Below, piece by piece: positions 1 to 3,350 of a DNA stretch of 5,644 nucleotides. Each line of letters starts with the position of its first letter. The first letter of the stretch is position 1. The notes under the pieces were generated by a model that was not told the DNA's origin, did not search any database, and was given only the letters and a program-made list of their open reading frames with translations. Location: assembly GCA_902796535.1 (NCBI GenBank), contig CADBPL010000220.1, positions 1 through 5,644 on the forward strand, given 5' to 3'. This DNA is from Oscillospiraceae bacterium (GTDB lineage Bacteria > Bacillota > Clostridia > Oscillospirales > Acutalibacteraceae). Made by a program: the position numbers and the translations under genes.

Positions 1-1240
1 AGGCGGCAAGGGCGGCGACGGCGCCGTGGCCTTCCACCGCGAAAAATTCGTCGCCTCCGGCGGGCCGGACGGCGGCGACGGCGGCAAAGGCGGCGACGTG
101 GTGTTTCAGGTGGACACCAACCTGTCCACACTCGCCGATTTCCGCTACAAACGCAAATACACCGCGCCCTCCGGCGCGAACGGCTCTTCCGGCCGCAAGA
201 ACGGCAAAAAGGGCGAAGATTTAGTCATCCGCGTGCCGCTTGGCACGGTGGTGAAGGACGTTGCCACGGGCAAAATTCTGGCCGATCTGTCGGATGATAA
301 GCCGTTCATCGCCGCCAAGGGCGGCAAGGGCGGCTGGGGCAACCCCCATTTTGCCACGCCCACGCGGCAGGCGCCGCGCTTTGCCAAAAGCGGCGCGCCG
401 GGCGAAGAATGGGAATTGTCGCTGGAGCTCAAGCTCATTGCCGACGTCGGGCTGCTCGGCTTTCCGAACGTGGGCAAATCGAGCTTTATTTCCGTGGTCA
501 GTCAGGCCAAGCCCATCATTGCCGATTATCACTTCACCACCCTCACCCCCGTTTTGGGCGTGGTGAGCCTGGGCGAAGGCAGCTCGTTCGTGATTGCGGA
601 TATCCCCGGGCTGATCGAGGGCGCGAGCGACGGCGTCGGGCTGGGGCATGAGTTTTTGCGCCACGTCGAGCGCTGCCGGATGCTGGTGCATATTCTTGAC
701 GCCGCCGGCAGCGAGGGGCGCGACCCAATCGAGGATTTTGAAAAGATCAACGCGGAGCTGGAAAAATTCAACCCGGAGCTGGCCGCGCGCAAGCAGATCG
801 TGGCGGCAAACAAGATCGACCTTGCCACGGATGAACAGCTGGAACGGCTGGAAAACTATATGCGCGAACACGGCTACGATTTTTATCGCATGTGCGCCCC
901 CATTGCCGAGGGCACGCAGGAGGTCATCAACGCCGTAGCCGCTGAGCTTGCCAAGCTGCCGCCCGTTGTGCGATACGAAAGCGAAAAGATCACGCAGGCG
1001 GATATGCCGGTGCAAAAGGGGCAGAATTTCAATATCCGCGTGGAAGACGGCGTCTATTTCGTCGAAGCGGAATGGCTGCTCAAAATTTTGCAGCGCACCG
1101 ATCTGGACGATTATGAGTCCCTGCAGTATTTCCAGCGCGTGCTGGAGACCAGCGGCATTTTAAACAGTCTGGTGGAGCGCGGCATTCAGGAGGGCGACAC
1201 CGTGGTGATCTATGATTTTGAGTTTGATTATGTTTCCTGA
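1..1240 (+). CDS. obg: GTPase Obg/CgtA, 5'-truncated by window edge
   Basis: Ribosome-associated GTPase of the Obg/CgtA family, which acts in late 50S subunit assembly and links GTP/ppGpp levels to growth (family knowledge). The reading frame is open from base 2, and 412 residues are visible. The glycine-rich Obg fold starts at once (GGKGGDGAVAFHREKF, then GGPDGGDGGKGGD), so only about 11-12 N-terminal residues are missing and the internal GTG at 26 is not the true start. The G domain follows: G1 P-loop GFPNVGKSS at visible residues 153-161, the G2 threonines in FTTLTP at about 178-183, G3 DIPGL at about 200-204, G4 NKID at 270-273. The G5 position reads CAP where SA is usual. The last 75 or so residues, with VEDGVYFVEAEWL and ending EGDTVVIYDFEFDYVS, form the OCT domain typical of Bacillota-type Obg. 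It is first in a rightward cluster; mrnC follows after 15 bp. Confidence 0.97.
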   Translation, partial: GGKGGDGAVAFHREKFVASGGPDGGDGGKGGDVVFQVDTNLSTLADFRYKRKYTAPSGANGSSGRKNGKKGEDLVIRVPLGTVVKDVATGKILADLSDDKPFIAAKGGKGGWGNPHFATPTRQAPRFAKSGAPGEEWELSLELKLIADVGLLGFPNVGKSSFISVVSQAKPIIADYHFTTLTPVLGVVSLGEGSSFVIADIPGLIEGASDGVGLGHEFLRHVERCRMLVHILDAAGSEGRDPIEDFEKINAELEKFNPELAARKQIVAANKIDLATDEQLERLENYMREHGYDFYRMCAPIAEGTQEVINAVAAELAKLPPVVRYESEKITQADMPVQKGQNFNIRVEDGVYFVEAEWLLKILQRTDLDDYESLQYFQRVLETSGILNSLVERGIQEGDTVVIYDFEFDYVS

Positions 1241-1243
1241 AAC

Positions 1244-1250
1244 GGGAGGA
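1244..1250 (+). promoter_or_regulatory. Ribosome binding site of mrnC
   Basis: GGGAGGA lies 5 nt before the TTG at 1256 and just after the obg stop codon. It is the feature that fixes the non-ATG start of mrnC, since no ATG with comparable spacing exists nearby in that frame. Confidence 0.8.
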
Positions 1251-1255
1251 AAGCC

Positions 1256-1681
1256 TTGAACCGATTATTGAACGACGAACCCGGCCGGCCGAATGCGCTC
1301 AGCCCGATCTCGCTTGCCTTTTTGGGCGATGCGGTGTATGAAGCCATGGTGCGGGAGCATCTGGTGCAGCAAAAGGATCGCAAGACTGACGACCTGCACC
1401 GCGCGGCGGTGCGCTACGTGAGCGCGCAGGCGCAGCACGAGGCCATGCAGCGCATTCTGCCGCTGCTGACCGAGGAGGAAACACAGGCCTTCAAGCGCGG
1501 GCGAAACGCCCACGTAACCCACGTGCCCCGCGGCGCGACAACGGCACAGTATCACAGCGCAACAGGCTTTGAAGCGCTGTTCGGGTGGCTGTATCTCAAC
1601 GGCCGGATCGAACGGCTGCGTGAACTGTTCCGGGTGATTTGCACGGGCGAAACAGAACAAAACGAGGAAAGGAACGGATAA
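1256..1681 (+). CDS. mrnC: Mini-ribonuclease III (Mini-III)
   Basis: A 141-residue RNase III-type endonuclease with the catalytic domain only and no double-stranded-RNA-binding domain, as in Mini-III. In Bacillus subtilis this enzyme trims both ends of 23S rRNA precursor within the 50S particle, with ribosomal protein L3 as helper (family knowledge). Visible signatures are FLGDAVYE at residues 22-29 with the catalytic aspartate D25, the RGRNA stretch at 81-85, and ATGFEALFGWLYL at 102-114 with catalytic-type glutamate E106. Length matches the family (about 130-145 aa). The start is TTG, chosen for the GGGAGGA sequence 5 nt upstream and because residues before LSPISLAFLGDAVYE fit the usual short N-terminus. 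It sits 15 bp after obg, almost certainly on the same transcript, which pairs a 50S assembly factor with a 23S processing enzyme. The charged tail (GETEQNEERNG) is unremarkable. Confidence 0.94.
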   Translation: MNRLLNDEPGRPNALSPISLAFLGDAVYEAMVREHLVQQKDRKTDDLHRAAVRYVSAQAQHEAMQRILPLLTEEETQAFKRGRNAHVTHVPRGATTAQYHSATGFEALFGWLYLNGRIERLRELFRVICTGETEQNEERNG

Positions 1682-1700
1682 CGCCGCACGGCAAAAGAAA

Positions 1701-2600
1701 ATGAAAAAAGAAAAATCTTGGTTCAAAGAACTGAAAAAGGAAGACGTTCCGGAGTTTTTGCTTGACAACGTGTTCTGGTTCATCGGCTGTTTTTTCTATG
1801 CCCTTGCCATCAACATTTTTAACGTGCCCAACCAGATCGCGCAGGGCGGCTTTTCCGGCCTTGCCATTGTGGTGAACCACCTGACGGGTTTGCCCGTCGG
1901 CGCAGTTAACTTTGCGCTGAACATTCCGCTGTTCATTCTGGCGTGGTTTTTTGTGGGCAGACGCTTTGTGTTCCGCAGCCTGTGGGTCACGGCCATGCTT
2001 TCGGTCATTATCGACGTCATGGCCAAATATTCCAAGCCCTTTGAATACACCAAAAACCCGCTTCTGGCTGCCATCTTCGGCGGCGCGTGCTGCGGCGTGG
2101 GTGTGGCGCTGGTGCTTTATCGCGGGGCAACCACGGGCGGCACCGACATTTTGGGGCGGCTGCTGCGGCTGATCGCGCCCCATATTTCCTACGGGCGGGT
2201 CATCATGGCCGCTGATATCACCGTGGTGGCCATTGCGGCGATCGTGTTCCGCAACGTGGAAAGCGCCATGTACGCCGCGATCGTCATTTTCGTTTCGTCC
2301 AAGGCCATTGACTTTATTCTGTACGGCTTCAACAAGAGCAAAATGCTCATGATCATTACCGACCGCGCGGAGGAGATCAGCCGAACGCTCACCGCCAATT
2401 CACCGCGCGGCGTCAGCATCGTGCCGGTCACCGGCGCTTACACGGGGCAGGAAAAGAAAATGCTCATCTGCGTGCTGCACGGCAACGAGGTCGCCCGCGT
2501 GCTCAAAACCGTCCGGCGCATTGACCCGCAAACCTTTACCATCATTACCGAAGCCAACGAGATCATCGGCAAGGGGTTCCGGGCAAGCTATAATGAATAA
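1701..2600 (+). CDS. YitT-family membrane protein with C-terminal DUF2179 domain
   Basis: A 299-residue integral membrane protein of the YitT family; the family's function and substrate are not established. After a lysine-rich cytosolic start (MKKEKSWFKELKKED), hydrophobic segments lie at about residues 24-42, 48-60, 66-86, 94-108, 121-141, 165-183 and 187-208. The family signature region is seen as IAQGGFSGLAIV near 46-57 and RGATTGGTDILGRLL at 141-155. From about residue 213 to 292 comes a soluble DUF2179 domain (SKMLMIITDRAEEISRTL, then RGVSIVPVTGAYTG, then a final IITEANEIIGKGF). Length and domain order are as usual for the family. The ATG is 19 bp after the mrnC stop. No good Shine-Dalgarno sequence is correctly spaced: only AAAAGAAA precedes the ATG, while GAGGAAAGG at 1664-1672 is about 28 nt away, so expression may depend on translation coupling to mrnC. 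A dedicated plus-strand terminator after it is not obvious. Confidence 0.93.
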   Translation: MKKEKSWFKELKKEDVPEFLLDNVFWFIGCFFYALAINIFNVPNQIAQGGFSGLAIVVNHLTGLPVGAVNFALNIPLFILAWFFVGRRFVFRSLWVTAMLSVIIDVMAKYSKPFEYTKNPLLAAIFGGACCGVGVALVLYRGATTGGTDILGRLLRLIAPHISYGRVIMAADITVVAIAAIVFRNVESAMYAAIVIFVSSKAIDFILYGFNKSKMLMIITDRAEEISRTLTANSPRGVSIVPVTGAYTGQEKKMLICVLHGNEVARVLKTVRRIDPQTFTIITEANEIIGKGFRASYNE

Positions 2601-2629
2601 GCGAATATCGGCACTGCAGCTTCACTGTT

Positions 2630-2679
2630 CATTCTTCATTAGCGCAGCGACTTCATTCTTCATTATTCATTCTTCATTA
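2630..2679. repeat. Three direct copies of CATTCTTCATTA
   Basis: The 12-bp word CATTCTTCATTA occurs exactly at 2630-2641, 2654-2665 and 2668-2679. The first two copies are separated by a 12-bp GC-richer spacer (GCGCAGCGACTT), the last two by 2 bp. An 11-bp reverse complement of the same word (AATGAAGAATG) recurs at 2739-2749, on the other side of the central hairpin. Seen directly in the sequence; origin unknown. Confidence 0.85.
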
Positions 2680-2755
2680 AAACGGTTCCCTTCTGCAAAA
2701 TAAACAATTGCAGAAGGGAACGGAAATGAAAAATGAAAAATGAAGAATGAATAAT
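2662..2755. repeat. Nested inverted repeat, possible MITE-like or palindromic element
   Basis: The outer arms ATTATTCATTCTTCATT (2662-2678) and AATGAAGAATGAATAAT (2739-2755) are perfect 17-bp reverse complements. They enclose the 14-bp hairpin at 2685-2721 and a spacer with repeated AATGAAA units (2724-2738). Total span is 94 bp with no room for a gene. The pattern of AT-rich terminal arms round a GC-richer hairpin is what a small non-autonomous or palindromic repeat would look like, but whether it is dispersed in the genome cannot be judged from one copy. Confidence 0.6.
2679..2721 (-). terminator. Probable intrinsic terminator of the leftward gene
   Basis: The perfect 14-bp stem GTTCCCTTCTGCAA (2685-2698) pairs with TTGCAGAAGGGAAC (2708-2721) over a 9-nt loop. 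Read leftward, the stem is followed after two or three bases by TTTT (2682-2679), and it begins 43 bp past the stop codon of the gene ending at 2765. Read rightward it is followed by GGAAATG with no T run, so it is a poor terminator for the yitT-side transcript, although a strong hairpin between convergent genes may still act both ways. Confidence 0.65.
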
Positions 2756-2764
2756 AATTCGGGG

Positions 2765-3202
2765 TCACAGATAATCGCGCACGCCCTGTTCCAGATGCTC
2801 CTCGGCGGCAATGAGCTTTTTGGAAATATCCTTCACCCGCTCCTCCGCCGCCCCATACTGGTTCAGATAGCGGTTAAGCGATTTGACGCCCATGTCGCAC
2901 CCGTCGGTGATCAGGCCGGAAACGGTTTTGTCCGGGTCGGATGAAAAGCCGAGCATCATGTTGGTTTTCAGCCACGACATTCCCTCGGCCATGGGATTCG
3001 GGTTTTTGCCGTCGTCGCCGTAATCGGCGAGCATTTCCTGCGTTTCCCGCTCCAGCCGCTCGTGCTCTTCCTTCGATTGTTTCAGCACGGTTTTCAGTTC
3101 CTCGCTTTTCACCCGGGGCAGCACCTCGTCGATCGCGCTCACCCCCATTTTGATGCCGGCACAGCATTCCCGCAGCAGTTTGATCGTATCTTCGTGAACC
3201 AT
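2765..3202 (-). CDS. Conserved small helical protein of unknown function (ferritin-like/DUF2383-like bundle suspected)
   Basis: I recognise no characterised function. From the ATG at 3202 the product is 145 residues, highly charged, with no signal peptide or membrane segment. Its heptad-like helical stretches (about residues 3-29, 31-60, 70-115, 118-143) suggest a four-helix bundle, loosely like DUF2383/ferritin-like proteins; this is inference. Notable parts are CC at 13-14, EEH at 45-47 and again at 134-136, a GDDGKNPNPMAEGMSWLKTN linker at 62-81, and DGCDMGVKSLNRYLNQY at 100-116. These look like conserved segments of a clostridial hypothetical family. The start is uncertain: in-frame alternatives are ATG at 3214 and GTG at 3232, none with a Shine-Dalgarno sequence. 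I chose 3202 because MVHEDTIKLL reads like a natural N-terminus and the upstream codons overlap AT-rich repeat-like sequence. It lies downstream of the glycosyltransferase gene on the same strand, and is followed by a probable terminator. Confidence 0.8.
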   Translation of the reverse strand: MVHEDTIKLLRECCAGIKMGVSAIDEVLPRVKSEELKTVLKQSKEEHERLERETQEMLADYGDDGKNPNPMAEGMSWLKTNMMLGFSSDPDKTVSGLITDGCDMGVKSLNRYLNQYGAAEERVKDISKKLIAAEEHLEQGVRDYL

Positions 3203-3232
3203 AAAAATCGCCATGCGATTCAGAATTCGCAC

Positions 3233-3250
3233 AAAATGAAATGAAGAATC
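3233..3250. repeat. AT-rich tract related to the 2725-2755 repeat
   Basis: AAAATGAAATGAAGAATC contains the 11-mer AAATGAAGAAT (3239-3249), which is identical and in the same orientation at 2738-2748. The two copies lie on either side of the small helical-protein gene, about 500 bp apart. The match is short and of low complexity, so common origin is a suggestion only. Confidence 0.45.
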
Positions 3251-3256
3251 TCACCC

Positions 3257-3292
3257 TTATGCCCGAATCGCGTCTCCTTTCTGAATTTTCAT
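3257..3292 (-). CDS. Possible 11-residue leader peptide (mini-ORF)
   Basis: On the minus strand an ATG at 3292 lies 8 nt after AGGAGG (3306-3301) and opens a frame encoding MKIQKGDAIRA, ending in TAA at 3259-3257. It is in the same frame as the downstream helical-protein gene but separated from it by this TAA and a TGA at 3253-3251. No amino-acid run suggests classical attenuation. It could be a translated leader, the remains of an older start of the downstream gene, or chance. The ribosome binding site is good; evidence for a functional peptide is weak. Confidence 0.25.
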   Translation of the reverse strand: MKIQKGDAIRA

Positions 3293-3295
3293 GCT

Positions 3296-3337
3296 ACAAG
3301 CCTCCTTCGGTCGTTAGTGTAACCGAAGGAGGCTTGT
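3296..3337 (-). terminator. Strong hairpin after the glycosyltransferase gene; terminator or RBS-masking element
   Basis: A perfect 16-bp inverted repeat, ACAAGCCTCCTTCGGT (3296-3311) with ACCGAAGGAGGCTTGT (3322-3337), has a 10-nt loop. It begins 13 bp past the stop codon of the large leftward gene, the place expected for a terminator. In the leftward direction, however, the stem is followed by AGCATGAAAATT, with only a short interrupted U run (CUUGU), so it would be a weak intrinsic terminator. Its second arm in the leftward RNA carries AGGAGG, paired to CCUCCU in the first arm, so a folded RNA would hide a ribosome binding site. Read rightward it is followed by TTATGCTTTT, but no rightward gene precedes it. 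Confidence 0.55.
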
Positions 3338-3350
3338 TTATGCTTTTCGC

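Larger units (their letters stand above)
2601..2764. other. Convergent intergenic region, repeat-rich
   Basis: This 164-bp gap separates the stop codons of the rightward yitT-like gene and the leftward small helical-protein gene. No coding region is supported in it. Its composition is sharply AT-rich between about 2621 and 2760, unlike the GC-rich genes on both sides, and it is built almost wholly from short direct and inverted repeats, listed separately. Confidence 0.85.
3203..3350. other. Intergenic region with hairpin, mini-ORF and repeat-like tract
   Basis: This gap of 148 bp lies between the two leftward genes. Read leftward it holds a perfect hairpin, an AGGAGG sequence with a correctly spaced ATG and an 11-codon frame, a second AGGAG, two in-frame stops, then an AT-rich tract resembling the 2739-2755 repeat. 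I see no convincing -35/-10 pair, so whether the small downstream gene has its own promoter is open. Confidence 0.7.

Noticed and set aside
26..28. GTG at 26 as start of obg
   Set aside because: The eight codons before it encode GGKGGDGA, part of the conserved Obg glycine-rich N-terminus, so the true start is upstream of the window.
221..1015. Long minus-strand open frame (264 codons) opposite obg
   Set aside because: It lies wholly antisense to an unmistakable obg gene, its product is low-complexity and has no recognisable domain, and long antisense frames are expected in GC-rich coding DNA.
1265..2183. Minus-strand open frames opposite mrnC and the yitT-like gene (1265-1783 and 1596-2183)
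   Set aside because: Both run antisense through well-identified genes and across their junction, and encode proteins rich in His, Gln and Arg typical of shadow frames.
2630..2755. Repeat array considered as a CRISPR
   Set aside because: The repeat word is only 12 bp, the spacings are 12 and 2 bp, and no cas gene is near.
2747..2944. Plus-strand 65-codon frame starting in the intergenic repeat
   Set aside because: Most of it overlaps the minus-strand helical-protein gene in antisense; the product has no recognisable feature.
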